A DNA stretch of 64,000 bases from VBDM01 sp049802235. GTDB lineage: Bacteria > Pseudomonadota > Gammaproteobacteria > Burkholderiales > SG8-39. A program made the position numbers and the translations under genes. The notes beneath the pieces were generated by a model. The model was not told the origin of the DNA, made no database searches, and saw only the letters and a program-made list of their open reading frames with translations. How positions within the stretch are numbered: the stretch's first letter is position 1; each line of letters starts with the position of its first letter. The DNA lies in contig JBARMB010000047.1 of assembly GCA_049802235.1 (NCBI GenBank), positions 33,056-97,055 of the forward strand, read 5' to 3'. Below, piece by piece: positions 49,386 through 62,666 of this stretch.

Positions 49386-49497
49386 TCTCGCGTCCAGATC
49401 ATTCCATTCCCGCGAGGAGGCGCGGAAGATTGCACCCGGCGACATCACGCCGACGCACGCAGCACGGCGGAGCATTGCGCCCCGCCGTTGCATCAAC

Positions 49498-51909
<2,412 letters not shown>

Positions 51910-52008
51910 GGCATTCCCGGAGAAAAAGATTCAGTGTCGATATTGGGGCAGCGGCAACCCCATTCAAGCTCGCCGCCGACCGCTCCCGAGCGGCGCTGAC
52001 ACCACCCC

Positions 52009-53274
<1,266 letters not shown>

Positions 53275-53289
53275 CGTTGTCCTCCGCGC

Positions 53290-53973
53290 TCAGGCCGCCG
53301 CGGCCGCTTCCGCCCGTGAAGTCAGCACCCGATCCACCAGTCCGTATTCCACCGATTCGTCCGCGGAAAGGAAATTGTCGCGATCGGTGTCGCGGGCGAC
53401 TTGCTCTACGCTCTTGCCGGTGTGCTTGGCCATGATCTCGTTCAAGCGCTGGCGCAGGTAGAGGATCTCCCTGGCGTGTATCTCCACGTCGGAGGCCTGC
53501 CCCTGGAACCCGCCCATCGGCTGGTGAATCATGATGCGTGAGTTCGGCAGGCAATGACGCTTGCCCTTGTCGCCCGCAGCAAGCAGCAACGCGCCCATGC
53601 TCGCCGCCTGCCCGACGCAAAGCGTCGAGACATCGGGCTTGACGAACTGCATGGTGTCGTAGATCGCCAGCCCCGCCGACACCGATCCGCCCGGGGAGTT
53701 GATGTAGAAGAAGATGTCCTTGTCGGGATTTTCCGACTCGAGGAACAGCAACTGCGCGACAATCAGGTTGGCCGAGATCTCGTTCACGGGACCGACCAGA
53801 AAAACGACCCGTTCCTTGAGCAACCGCGAGTAGATGTCGTAGGCGCGCTCGCCCCGCCCGCTCTGCTCGATCACCATGGGGATCAACCCCAGGGCCTGCG
53901 GATCCTGATGGGCCTGCGCGAGTGAAGCCGCCGTCGACGCGGCCGTCCGGCTCTGCCAGATCATACCGCTCAT
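53290..53973 (-). CDS. clpP: ATP-dependent Clp protease proteolytic subunit ClpP
   Basis: A 227-residue serine protease. The catalytic triad is Ser125 (GQAASMGALLL), His150 (RIMIHQPMGG) and Asp199 (DRDNFLSADE), with the same spacings as E. coli ClpP. The long N-terminus (about 32 residues before IPMVIEQSGRGERAYDIY) may include a propeptide. The ATG overlaps the tig stop (ATGA). Confidence 0.97.
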   Translation of the reverse strand: MSGMIWQSRTAASTAASLAQAHQDPQALGLIPMVIEQSGRGERAYDIYSRLLKERVVFLVGPVNEISANLIVAQLLFLESENPDKDIFFYINSPGGSVSAGLAIYDTMQFVKPDVSTLCVGQAASMGALLLAAGDKGKRHCLPNSRIMIHQPMGGFQGQASDVEIHAREILYLRQRLNEIMAKHTGKSVEQVARDTDRDNFLSADESVEYGLVDRVLTSRAEAAAAA

Positions 53974-55271
53974 TTTGCCCCCATCAGTTGGTCGAAGCTG
54001 ATTGCCTTGTCCTCCACTTTCGCATGTTCAAGGACCCAATTCACCACATTCGATTCGACCGCCAAACCTTCGAACTCGTTCAATCGCTGCGGCTCCGAAT
54101 AAATCCATTTTACCACCTCGAACGGCTGTTCGTAGGTCTGGGCGTACTCGGTCACCAAGGCGCGCACCTGCTCGGGCTTTGCCCCGAGGTCGTGCGCCTT
54201 CACCAGTTCGCCCAGGATGAGCCCGAGCGTGACGCGCCGCTTCGCCTGCTGCTCGAAGAGTTCCGGATTGATCGGCAACCGGTCCATTTTGACGCCGCGG
54301 CCCTCCAGGTCGGCGCGTGCCTGCTGCACCAGCCGCTGCACTTCGATCTCGATCAGCGACTTCGGCAGATCGACCGTGGTGGCGTCGATGAGCGCCTGCA
54401 TCACCCTCTGCTTAACGTCATTTTCGACCCGTTTCTTGACCTCGCGCTCGACGTTGGCCTTGATTTCCTCGCGCATCTTGACCATGTCACCGTCGACGAC
54501 CCCGAGGGATTGGGCAAACCCGGCGTCCACCGCCGGGAGCTTGGGTACCTCGACCTTTTTCACGCTGACCTCGAAGCTCGCGGTCTTGCCCGCCACATCC
54601 TTGCCGGCGTAGTCGGCCGGAAACGTCACCGCAAAGGTCTTGTGCTCGCCGGCGCTCGCGCCGGCAAGATTCGACTCGAACTCGGGCAGCATGCGCCCTT
54701 CGCCGATCACGAAGACGAAGTCCGCACCCTTGCCGCCGGGGAATTCGCTGCCGTCGATCCTCCCGGTGAAATCCACCGTGATGCGGTCGCCCGTTTGCGA
54801 GGCGCGAGGCGCCACTTCCCATGTCACGCGCTGCTTGCGCAGGATCTCGATGGTCTTGTCCACCTCGGCATCGGCCACATCGAGCTCGGGGCGCTCGATC
54901 TTCGCCGCGGCGATGTCGCCGAGTTTGACCTCGGGATAGACTTCGAAGACGGCGCTGAAGGCAAGCTCCTTGGCGTCGGCGGCTTCCTTGCGCTCGATGC
55001 GGGGATAGCCGGCCACCTTGAGGTTCTGCTCCTTCACCGCGTCGGTGAATGCCTTCTGCACCGCATCGCCGATCACCTCCGAGCGCACCTGCGGCCCGTA
55101 TTGCTGCGCAACGATCTTGAGCGGCACCTTGCCCGGGCGGAAACCCGCCATGCGCACCGTGCGGGTGAGCTTTCGCAGCCGATCCTCGACTTCCTTGTCG
55201 ATCTGTTCGGCCGGGACCGCAACGTTCAGCCGGCGCTCCAACTGGCTCAGTGTTTCAATGTTTGTCTGCAT
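53970..55271 (-). CDS. tig: Trigger factor, ribosome-associated chaperone and prolyl isomerase
   Basis: A 433-residue trigger factor. The N-domain carries the ribosome-binding signature GFRPGKVPLKIVAQQYG. The central FKBP-type PPIase domain spans about residues 155-235 (GDRITVDFTGRIDGSEFPGG, GRMLPEFESNLAGASAGEHK). The C-terminal helical chaperone arms follow. It overlaps clpP by 4 bp and begins 22 bp after tRNA-Leu. Confidence 0.97.
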   Translation of the reverse strand: MQTNIETLSQLERRLNVAVPAEQIDKEVEDRLRKLTRTVRMAGFRPGKVPLKIVAQQYGPQVRSEVIGDAVQKAFTDAVKEQNLKVAGYPRIERKEAADAKELAFSAVFEVYPEVKLGDIAAAKIERPELDVADAEVDKTIEILRKQRVTWEVAPRASQTGDRITVDFTGRIDGSEFPGGKGADFVFVIGEGRMLPEFESNLAGASAGEHKTFAVTFPADYAGKDVAGKTASFEVSVKKVEVPKLPAVDAGFAQSLGVVDGDMVKMREEIKANVEREVKKRVENDVKQRVMQALIDATTVDLPKSLIEIEVQRLVQQARADLEGRGVKMDRLPINPELFEQQAKRRVTLGLILGELVKAHDLGAKPEQVRALVTEYAQTYEQPFEVVKWIYSEPQRLNEFEGLAVESNVVNWVLEHAKVEDKAISFDQLMGAK

Positions 55272-55293
55272 TCCTCAAATTCCGATTCTGTCC

Positions 55294-55378
55294 TGGTGCG
55301 AAGGAAGGGACTCGAACCCCCATGCCTTGCGGCGCTGGAACCTAAATCCAGTGCGTCTACCAATTCCGCCACCTTCGC
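55294..55378 (-). tRNA. tRNA-Leu (anticodon TAG)
   Basis: The minus strand folds as an 85-nt class II tRNA starting GCGAAGGTGGCGGAATTGG. The anticodon is TAG within GATTTAGGT, there is a long variable arm (GCCGCAAGGC), and the encoded CCA is at 55294-55296. Confidence 0.95.
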
Positions 55379-55524
55379 GGCCCCTTGTGCTGCCCGCCGG
55401 AACGGCGCCGCAACGTTCCGAGTTCCGCCGCCGCATTGGCACACCACGCAACCCGCGTACCATTCTACCGCAAAGCCCCCTATACTGTCGCCCAGGCCGT
55501 AGAAAGTCTTTGAAAAATTTGGCA

Positions 55525-56334
55525 ATGTCCGCAGGCCATTACGAGAACTTCCCGGTCGCCTCGATTCTGCTTCCGGCACCGCTTCGCCACCCCGTCTCAG
55601 TCATATACCGTTTCGCGCGAACTGCGGATGACTTTGCCGACGAAGGCAAGCTGCCGCCGGCCGAGCGGCTCGCCCTGCTCGACGGCTACAGGGCAGAATT
55701 GCGGCACCTCAAGTCCCGCGAGCCGCCTTCATCGCCCCTGTTCCAACAGCTCGGCGAGGTGATCGCGGCTTACCACCTTCCGTTCCAGCCTTTCCACGAC
55801 CTGCTCGATGCATTTTCGCAGGACGTCACAAAAAGGCGTTATACCGGCTTCGGCGAAGTCATGGATTACTGCCGGCGCTCGGCCGATCCGGTCGGCCGCC
55901 TGATGCTGCACCTCTACGACGAGGTCAACGACAACAACCTGATCCGCTCGGACGCGATCTGCTCGGCGCTGCAGCTGATCAACTTCTGGCAGGACGTGGA
56001 GATCGACTTTCGCAAGGATCGCATCTACCTGCCGCAGGACGAGATGGCGCGCTTCGGCGTCACCGAGGCACAAATCGCGGCACGCGATGCTGGCGGCGGC
56101 TGGAGCGCACTGATGCAATTCCAGATCGAGCGGTCGCGGGCGATGCTACAATCCGGCGCGCCTCTCGCGAAGCGTCTTCCGGGCCGCATCGGCATCGAGA
56201 TCCGCACCATTGTCCAGGGAGGCTTGAGGATTCTGGAAAAACTCGAACGCGTGCGCGGCGACGTGTTCCGTTACCGGCCGGTGTTGCGCCCGTTCGACTG
56301 GCCGCTGATGCTTGCGCGCGCATTGACGATGTGA
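55525..56334 (+). CDS. hpnC: Hydroxysqualene synthase HpnC-like
   Basis: A 269-residue trans-isoprenyl diphosphate synthase of the squalene/phytoene class. The N-terminus HYENFPVASILLPAPLRHPV is the HpnC signature. The first Asp-rich motif is ADDFADEG (Asp35, 36, 39); the second is DVEIDFRKDRIYLP. HpnC converts presqualene diphosphate to hydroxysqualene in the HpnCDE route to hopanoids. A TATACT at 55481-55486 could be its -10 box. The start is an ATG at 55525. It is followed 93 bp later by hpnD. Confidence 0.92.
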   Translation: MSAGHYENFPVASILLPAPLRHPVSVIYRFARTADDFADEGKLPPAERLALLDGYRAELRHLKSREPPSSPLFQQLGEVIAAYHLPFQPFHDLLDAFSQDVTKRRYTGFGEVMDYCRRSADPVGRLMLHLYDEVNDNNLIRSDAICSALQLINFWQDVEIDFRKDRIYLPQDEMARFGVTEAQIAARDAGGGWSALMQFQIERSRAMLQSGAPLAKRLPGRIGIEIRTIVQGGLRILEKLERVRGDVFRYRPVLRPFDWPLMLARALTM

Positions 56335-56427
56335 AAATCCATCACCGCCAGGACACCCGGGGTACAAGGGGGTAGAAATTATGTTTTCCTTATCGTCCTT
56401 CGCGGATAGAGGCGCTCTTCTCCTCCC

Positions 56428-57261
56428 GTGACCCCTGACCAATACTGCCAGCAGAAAGCGGCGCAGAGCGGCTCGAGTTTCTACTACTCGTTCCTGTTCC
56501 TGCCGCCGGAGCGCAGGCGCGCCATCACCGCGCTGTATGCGTTTTGCCGCGAAGTCGATGACGCGGTGGACGAGCCGGGCGAGCCGTCGGTGGCGCGGGC
56601 AAAGCTGGCGTGGTGGCGCGACGAACTGGCGCAGCTCTACGCCGGCAGGCCACAGCATCCGGTCACGCACGCGCTGCAGCCGGCGATCGAGGCGTTCGCC
56701 ATCGCGCACGAGCGACTGAACGAGATCATCGATGGCATGGAGATGGACCTGAACCAGAGCCGTTATGCCGATTACGCCAGCCTGCGCCTCTACTGTCACC
56801 GCGTTGCCGGCGTGGTGGGCGTACTGGCCGCCCGTATCTTCGGCTACGGCAACCCGAAGACACTCGAGTACGCGGAAAAGCTCGGACTCGCGTTCCAGCT
56901 CACCAACATCATCCGCGACATCGGCGAAGACGCGCGCAAGAACCGCATCTACCTGCCGCTGGACGAGATGAAGCAGTTCGACGTCCCCGCCGGCGATATT
57001 CTCAACGCGCACCCGACGGAAAAATTCACGCGCCTGATGGAATTTCAGACGCAGCGCGCCAAACGTTGCTACGATGAGGCGCTGGCGCTGCTGCCCGCGG
57101 AAGACCGGCGCGCGCAGCGCCCGGGCCTGATAATGGCGGCGATCTACCGCACCTTGCTCGACGAGATCGGCCGCGAAGGCTACCCGGTGCTCAGTCAACG
57201 CACGGCGCTCACTCCGCTGCGCAAGCTCTGGATCGCATGGAAGACGTGGATATCGGCATGA
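56428..57261 (+). CDS. hpnD: Presqualene diphosphate synthase HpnD-like
   Basis: A 277-residue isoprenyl synthase that joins two farnesyl diphosphates. The Asp-rich motifs are REVDDAVDE (Asp44, 45, 48) and DIGEDARKNRIYLP. SGSSFYYSFLFLPPERRRAI at the N-terminus is typical of HpnD. The GTG start is preceded by a pyrimidine-rich stretch and a weak ribosome-binding site. It should work with HpnC. The third enzyme HpnE and a squalene-hopene cyclase are not in this window. Confidence 0.93.
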   Translation: MTPDQYCQQKAAQSGSSFYYSFLFLPPERRRAITALYAFCREVDDAVDEPGEPSVARAKLAWWRDELAQLYAGRPQHPVTHALQPAIEAFAIAHERLNEIIDGMEMDLNQSRYADYASLRLYCHRVAGVVGVLAARIFGYGNPKTLEYAEKLGLAFQLTNIIRDIGEDARKNRIYLPLDEMKQFDVPAGDILNAHPTEKFTRLMEFQTQRAKRCYDEALALLPAEDRRAQRPGLIMAAIYRTLLDEIGREGYPVLSQRTALTPLRKLWIAWKTWISA

Positions 57262-57357
57262 ACCTCCGCGGCGCCGATCCGGGTTGCCGCAACAGCGGCG
57301 TCTTTTCCGACGATCCGCATCAGCAGCGGGCGTCGTCGCGGGAAAGCGGTGGGACCG

Positions 57358-57987
57358 ATGCTTGAAGTGATGGACCTCGAATGCGTACGCGGCGGGCGCA
57401 CGCTGTTCAGCGGCCTCGGCTTTGCGCTGCGCAGCGGCGAGCTGCTTCTGGTCACGGGCGCCAACGGCAGCGGCAAGACCAGCCTGCTGCGCATCGTGTG
57501 CGGGTTACTCGCTCCGGCGCGCGGCGAAGTGCGCTGGCGCGGCGAGGATATCCGGCGGCTGCGCGAAGAATTCTGGCGGCAAATCGTGTATATCGGTCAC
57601 GCCAACGCCATAAAGGACGATCTGACCGCCGCCGAAAATCTGATGATGGCGTGCACGCTCGCCGGCCTGCCGGTGAACGCAGAGGAAGCGCGCGCTGCAT
57701 TGCGCCGGCTCGGTCTCGCCGGGTGCGAGGAACTGCCGGCGCGGGTGCTGTCGCAGGGACAGCGGCGGCGCGTGGCGTTGACGCGGCTGGCGCTGGGCCA
57801 GGCCCTGCCGCTGTGGATTTTGGACGAACCCTTCACCGCCCTCGATGCGACGGCGGTGAATTGCGTTCGCGATCTGATCGCGCAGCACGTCGCGCGGGGC
57901 GCCACCGTGATGTACACGACTCACCAGGAGGCGCAAATCGCTGCCGCGGTGTCGCTGCGCATCCACCTTGAATCGGGGACGAAGTGA
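57358..57987 (+). CDS. ccmA: Cytochrome c maturation ABC ATPase CcmA
   Basis: A 209-residue ATPase that drives release of holo-CcmE from CcmCDE. Walker A is GANGSGKTSL, the signature VLSQGQRRRVALTRLALGQA and Walker B WILDEPFTALD. The ATG at 57358 is preferred over an in-frame GTG at 57349. It is the first gene of the ccm operon, followed by ccmB after one base. Confidence 0.95.
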   Translation: MLEVMDLECVRGGRTLFSGLGFALRSGELLLVTGANGSGKTSLLRIVCGLLAPARGEVRWRGEDIRRLREEFWRQIVYIGHANAIKDDLTAAENLMMACTLAGLPVNAEEARAALRRLGLAGCEELPARVLSQGQRRRVALTRLALGQALPLWILDEPFTALDATAVNCVRDLIAQHVARGATVMYTTHQEAQIAAAVSLRIHLESGTK

Positions 57988-57988
57988 C

Positions 57989-58657
57989 ATGCTGGCCACG
58001 CTGCGCCGCGTAATCTACCGCGACCTGCTGCTCGCCATGCGGCGGCGGTCCGATATACTGACCGTACTGCTGTTTTTCGTGATCGTGGTCAGCCTGTTCC
58101 CGCTCGGAGCGGGACCGGAACCGAGCATGCTGCGGACGATAGCCCCCGGCGTGATCTGGGTCGCCGCGCTGCTGGCATCGATGCTGGCGCTCAACCGCAT
58201 GTTCTTGTCGGACTTTTCCGACGGCACGCTGGAACAAATGCTGCTCAGCGCGACTCCATTGGGTATGATAGTAGCGGCAAAAGTAATCGCCCATTGGCTG
58301 ATTTCCGGCCTGCCGCTGGTGCTGATCGCGCCGGTTTTAGCGCTACAATTTGATCTTCCTCAACAATATCTTGGTTTATTGGTGCTTTCATTGGCGCTTG
58401 GAACACCGGTTTTGAGTCTGATCGGGGCAATCGGCGCAGCACTTACGCTTGGCCTCAGGGGCGGTGGCGCGCTGCTGTCGCTGCTGGTGCTGCCGCTTTA
58501 CATTCCGGTATTGATCATTGGAGCGGGCGCTGTAGAATCCGCAGCGGCCGGGCTGGGCGCTTTTGCGCATCTGTCGCTGCTCGGCGCATTTTTGGTGATG
58601 GCGGCGGCGTTCGGCCCCTGGGCGGCAGCGGTGGCGTTGCGAATTTCGATTGAATAG
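57989..58657 (+). CDS. ccmB: Cytochrome c maturation permease CcmB
   Basis: A 222-residue six-helix membrane protein that pairs with CcmA. The cytoplasmic start YRDLLLAMRRRSDILTVLLF and the SDGTLEQMLLSATPLGMIVA block are family signatures. It follows ccmA directly. Confidence 0.96.
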   Translation: MLATLRRVIYRDLLLAMRRRSDILTVLLFFVIVVSLFPLGAGPEPSMLRTIAPGVIWVAALLASMLALNRMFLSDFSDGTLEQMLLSATPLGMIVAAKVIAHWLISGLPLVLIAPVLALQFDLPQQYLGLLVLSLALGTPVLSLIGAIGAALTLGLRGGGALLSLLVLPLYIPVLIIGAGAVESAAAGLGAFAHLSLLGAFLVMAAAFGPWAAAVALRISIE

Positions 58658-58737
58658 GACATGCGTTGTGATCCATAGTGGAACAGACAAAACGGCGCGC
58701 GACCTGCCCGGCCACGTCCTGACGAGGCGGCCGAACC

Positions 58738-59511
58738 GTGGCTGATCCGGCACAAAGGACCGTGCCGGGAGAAGGCGTCATCTGGTTCAGGTACGCCGCG
58801 CCGCAAATGTTCTTCCCGCTTGCGGGTGCGCTCGCTCCCTGGTTCGGCGCCGCCGCGGCGGCGTTCTGCTGCGCGGGCCTGTATCTGGGGTTTTTCGTCG
58901 CCCCGACCGATTTCCAGCAGGGCGAGGCGTACCGCATCATATTCATTCACGTTCCGGCCGCCTGGATGTCGATGTTCCTCTATCTGGTGATGGCCTTCTG
59001 GGCCGGAGTCGGTCTGGTGTTCAACACCCGGCTCTCCGGCATGATGGCGAGCGCCCTGGCGCCGACCGGCGCCCTGTTTACGTTCGTCGCGCTGTGGACC
59101 GGCTCGCTGTGGGGCAAGCCGACCTGGGGTACCTGGTGGGTGTGGGATGCCCGGCTCACCTCGGAGCTGATTCTGCTGTTCCTGTATTTCGGCTTCATGG
59201 CGCTGCAGGCGGCGATTGACGATCCGCGCCGCGCCGACAAGGCGGGAGCGCTGCTCGCCCTGGTGGGCGCCGTCAATATTCCGGTCATCTATTTCTCGGT
59301 GAAGTGGTGGAACACGCTGCACCAGGGCGCGTCGGTAAGCCTTACCGGCGCCCCGACCATGGCGGCGACGATGCTCACCGGCATGCTCGTGATGGCGCTC
59401 GGATTCTGGTTCTACAGCATCGCCATCGCCCTGACGCGGGTGCGCTGCATTATTCTGGAGCGGGAACGCGGCAGCCATTGGGTCGCGGAATATGCCGGGG
59501 AGACCCGATGA
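58738..59511 (+). CDS. ccmC: Cytochrome c maturation heme-handling protein CcmC
   Basis: A 257-residue six-helix membrane protein that delivers heme to CcmE. The tryptophan-rich periplasmic motif is WGTWWVWDARLTSELILLFL. Conserved His are in YRIIFIHVPAAWMS and NTLHQGASVS. The start is a GTG at 58738, 80 bp after ccmB. It overlaps ccmD by 4 bp. Confidence 0.96.
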   Translation: MADPAQRTVPGEGVIWFRYAAPQMFFPLAGALAPWFGAAAAAFCCAGLYLGFFVAPTDFQQGEAYRIIFIHVPAAWMSMFLYLVMAFWAGVGLVFNTRLSGMMASALAPTGALFTFVALWTGSLWGKPTWGTWWVWDARLTSELILLFLYFGFMALQAAIDDPRRADKAGALLALVGAVNIPVIYFSVKWWNTLHQGASVSLTGAPTMAATMLTGMLVMALGFWFYSIAIALTRVRCIILERERGSHWVAEYAGETR

Positions 59512-59687
59512 ACTGGGTCAGCTGGAACGATTTTTTCGCCATGGGCGGCTACGCGTTCTACGTCTGGGGATCGTACCTCGTGACGCTGGTGCTGCTGGCA
59601 GCCGAAATCGTGCTGCTGATGCTGCGCAAGCGCGACACTCTGGCGCAAATCGGCCGCTCCGGCGCTGCCGGCCGGAGCGAACCATGA
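59508..59687 (+). CDS. ccmD: Cytochrome c maturation small membrane protein CcmD
   Basis: A 59-residue protein with one membrane helix (YLVTLVLLAAEIVLLML). It has the usual GGYAFYVWGSYLVT start and a basic cytoplasmic tail. It stabilises CcmC-CcmE and helps the ATPase-driven release step. Both ends overlap neighbours by ATGA. Confidence 0.93.
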   Translation: MNWVSWNDFFAMGGYAFYVWGSYLVTLVLLAAEIVLLMLRKRDTLAQIGRSGAAGRSEP

Positions 59688-60163
59688 AGCCACGGCACAA
59701 GCGGCTGGCCATGATCGCGGGCGGCATCGCCGCGCTGGGCGTGGCCGCCGCGCTGGTGCTGAACGCCTTCAATCGCAACCTGGTGTTCTTCTTCACCCCG
59801 AGCCAGGTTGCGGCGAACGAGGCGCCGCAGGGACGCACTTTCCGCATCGGCGGGCTGGTCGCGCCGGGCAGCGTGAAACGCCAGCCGGACGGCGTCACCG
59901 TGCAATTCGTGGTCACCGACACCGCCAAGGACCTCGTCGTCGTGTACCGCGGCATCCTTCCCGACCTGTTCCGCGAGGGCAAGGGCGTGGTGACGCAGGG
60001 CCGGCTGTCCGGCGACGGCATGTTCCATGCGACCGAGGTGCTCGCCAAGCACGACGAAAATTATATGCCGCCCGAGGCGGCGGCGGCCCTCAAGCAGGCG
60101 CGCGCCGTAAATGAAAAGACGGCGCGATCCCTGGTCGTTCCGAACAACGGAGGTGGTCAATGA
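59684..60163 (+). CDS. ccmE: Heme chaperone CcmE
   Basis: A 159-residue periplasmic protein anchored by one N-terminal helix (MIAGGIAALGVAAALVLNAF). The OB-fold core has TFRIGGLVAPGSVKR and VVYRGILPDLFREGKGVV. The heme is bound covalently at His123 of the HxxxY motif (HDENY, with Tyr127). Overlaps ccmD and ccmF by ATGA. Confidence 0.97.
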   Translation: MKPRHKRLAMIAGGIAALGVAAALVLNAFNRNLVFFFTPSQVAANEAPQGRTFRIGGLVAPGSVKRQPDGVTVQFVVTDTAKDLVVVYRGILPDLFREGKGVVTQGRLSGDGMFHATEVLAKHDENYMPPEAAAALKQARAVNEKTARSLVVPNNGGGQ

Positions 60164-62142
60164 TTCCGGAAATCGGTCAGTTCGCCCTGGCGCTGGCTCT
60201 GTGCCTCGCGATCTCGCAAGGCGTGATGGGGCTCGCCGGCGCGGCGCGCGGCGACGCCGCGTGGATGAGCGTGGCGCGGCCGGCAGCGCAGGCCCAGGCC
60301 ATGTTGATCGCCTTCGCCTTCGGCTGCCTCACCTATGCTTTCGTCAGCAACGACTTCAGCGTCGCCTACGTCGCATCCAATTCCAATTCGGCACTGCCGC
60401 TGCAATACCGCATCGCCGCCGTGTGGGGCGGACACGAGGGCTCGCTGCTGCTCTGGACCCTGATGCTCGGAGTGTGGATGGTCGCGGTGACGCTGTTCAG
60501 CCGCCATCTGCCGGACGAAATGGTGGCGCGGGTGCTGGGCGTGATGGGCCTGCTGAGCGGCGGATTTCTCTCGTTCATGCTGTTCACTTCGAACCCGTTC
60601 CTGCGACTGTTTCCGGCGCCTGCGGATGGACGCGACCTGAATCCGTTGCTCCAGGATCCCGGCATGGTGATCCATCCGCCGATGCTGTACATGGGCTACG
60701 TCGGCTTCTCGGTTGCGTTCTCCTTCGCCATAGCGGCGCTGCTGAGCGGCCGGCTCGATGCGGCGTGGGCGCGGTGGTCGCGTCCATGGACCACGGTCGC
60801 GTGGATTTTTCTCACCATCGGCATTGCGCTCGGCAGCGCCTGGGCGTACTACGAACTCGGGTGGGGCGGCTGGTGGTTCTGGGATCCGGTGGAGAACGCC
60901 TCCTTCATGCCGTGGCTGATGGGAACGGCGCTGATCCATTCGCTCGCGGTGACCGAAAAGCGCGGCGGCTTTCGCAGCTGGACGGTGCTGCTCGCGATTC
61001 TGACGTTCGCCCTGAGCTTGCTTGGAACGTTCCTCGTGCGTTCGGGCGTGCTCACGTCGGTGCACGCTTTCGCCACCGACCCGAGGCGCGGCATCTTCAT
61101 TCTCGTGTTTCTCGCGCTGGTGATCGGCAGCTCGTTTGTGCTGTTCGCGTGGCGGACCGCCCGCATCGGCCTGGGCGGCGACTTCGACGCCGTATCGCGC
61201 GAATCGATGCTGCTCACCAACAACGTGCTGCTCGCGGCAGCCGCGGGCTCGGTGTTGCTCGGCACGCTCTACCCGCTGGTGCTCGACGCGCTGGACCTGG
61301 GAAAGCTCTCCGTCGGTCCGCCCTACTTCGAATCGGTGTTCGTGCCGCTGATGGCACCGGCGCTGTTTCTCATGGGAATAGGCCCCCTCGCCCGCTGGAA
61401 AAAAGCCGCCCTCCCCGATATGGCGATGCGGCTGCGCTGGGCATTCGCGGTGAGCCTCGCATGCGCGATTCTGCTGCCCTTCACGCTGGGACGCTGGAGC
61501 ATGATGGTGAGCTTCGGGCTGCTGCTTGCGGCATGGATCGCGGCGAGCAGCGTCGCGCATCTGCGGGAGCGGGTGAAGAACGCAGCCACGGGAACGAGCG
61601 TCTGGATGCGGCTGCGCACGACGCCGGGCGGGTATTACGGCATGCTGGTCGCGCATCTCGGCGTTGCGGTATTCGTGACCGGTGTGACGCTGGTGAAGGG
61701 CTACGAGAACGAAAGCGACGTGCGCATGGAGACGGGGGATACCGTCGAAGTCGGCGGCTACCGGTTCCGCTTCGACGGAACGCGGGATGTGACCGGGCCG
61801 AACTACGTCGCCGCCCGCGCCACGATCAAGGTCACCCGGGACGGCAGCCCCGTAACCAATCTCTATCCGGAGAAGCGGATTTACGCGTCACAGCAAATGC
61901 CGATGACCGAGGCGGCGATCAATCCGGGCCTGACGCGCGATCTGTACGTGTCGCTCGGCGAGCAGTTGAATCCGACCACCTGGATCGTGCGCGTGTATTA
62001 CAAGCCGTTCGTGGACTGGATCTGGGGCGGCTGCCTGCTGATGGCGTTCGGCGGGCTGATTGCGGTGAGCGACCGCAGATACCGCATCCGTTCGTCCCGT
62101 CCGGCCGAAGTCGCCGTGACCGGCCTCGTCATCCCGAGATGA
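60160..62142 (+). CDS. ccmF: Heme lyase subunit CcmF
   Basis: A 660-residue multi-helix membrane protein that, with CcmH/I, attaches heme to apocytochrome c. The tryptophan-rich WGGWWFWDPVENASFMPWL and the WGGHEGSLLLW block with its His are diagnostic. The 3' end overlaps ccmG by ATGA. Confidence 0.97.
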   Translation: MIPEIGQFALALALCLAISQGVMGLAGAARGDAAWMSVARPAAQAQAMLIAFAFGCLTYAFVSNDFSVAYVASNSNSALPLQYRIAAVWGGHEGSLLLWTLMLGVWMVAVTLFSRHLPDEMVARVLGVMGLLSGGFLSFMLFTSNPFLRLFPAPADGRDLNPLLQDPGMVIHPPMLYMGYVGFSVAFSFAIAALLSGRLDAAWARWSRPWTTVAWIFLTIGIALGSAWAYYELGWGGWWFWDPVENASFMPWLMGTALIHSLAVTEKRGGFRSWTVLLAILTFALSLLGTFLVRSGVLTSVHAFATDPRRGIFILVFLALVIGSSFVLFAWRTARIGLGGDFDAVSRESMLLTNNVLLAAAAGSVLLGTLYPLVLDALDLGKLSVGPPYFESVFVPLMAPALFLMGIGPLARWKKAALPDMAMRLRWAFAVSLACAILLPFTLGRWSMMVSFGLLLAAWIAASSVAHLRERVKNAATGTSVWMRLRTTPGGYYGMLVAHLGVAVFVTGVTLVKGYENESDVRMETGDTVEVGGYRFRFDGTRDVTGPNYVAARATIKVTRDGSPVTNLYPEKRIYASQQMPMTEAAINPGLTRDLYVSLGEQLNPTTWIVRVYYKPFVDWIWGGCLLMAFGGLIAVSDRRYRIRSSRPAEVAVTGLVIPR

Positions 62143-62666
62143 TGCGTCTATTTCTGCCGCTCGCGGTCTTCGTGGCGCTGGTCGCCGTGCTCGCCGTCGG
62201 GCTGACGCGCGACCCGCATGAAGTGCCCTCGCCGCTCATCGGAAAATCCGCGCCTCACTTCGATCTGCCGCAATTGCACCAGCCGGCGAAGACGTTCTCC
62301 GAGAAGGACATCGTCGGCAAGGTGTGGCTGCTCAACGTCTGGGCGTCGTGGTGCGTCAGTTGCCGCGAGGAGCACCCGGTGTTGCTGTCCCTGGCGAAAA
62401 GCGGCCTGGTGCCGATCTACGGACTCGACTACAAGGACAATCGCGAGGACGGCATGACCTGGCTGCGCAAGATGGGCGATCCTTACCAGCTCTCGGCTTT
62501 CGACGGCGACGGCAGGATCGGCATCGACTACGGCGTCTACGGCGTGCCGGAGACCTACCTGATCGACAAGCGCGGCGTCATTCGCTACAAGCGCATCGGA
62601 CCGCTCACCCCGGAAATTATCAAGGATAAAATCCTTCCCGTGGTGGCCGAACTCAACCGTGGCTAG
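62139..62666 (+). CDS. ccmG: Thiol:disulfide interchange protein CcmG/DsbE
   Basis: A 175-residue periplasmic thioredoxin with an N-terminal anchor (FLPLAVFVALVAVLAVGL). The active site is WCVSC (Cys72, Cys75) and the cis-Pro lies in YGVPETYLID. It keeps the apocytochrome haem-binding Cys reduced. Overlaps ccmF by 4 bp and ccmH by 8 bp. Confidence 0.96.
   Translation: MMRLFLPLAVFVALVAVLAVGLTRDPHEVPSPLIGKSAPHFDLPQLHQPAKTFSEKDIVGKVWLLNVWASWCVSCREEHPVLLSLAKSGLVPIYGLDYKDNREDGMTWLRKMGDPYQLSAFDGDGRIGIDYGVYGVPETYLIDKRGVIRYKRIGPLTPEIIKDKILPVVAELNRG

Larger units (their letters stand above)
49157..49497. other. lon-hupB intergenic region: hupB leader, promoter and lon terminator
   Basis: The 341-bp gap contains, from the lon side, a hairpin terminator (49351-49383) that overlaps the -35 box of a sigma-70-type promoter facing hupB, then a GC-rich leader of about 170 nt before the hupB ATG. 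No gene is seen. Confidence 0.6.
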
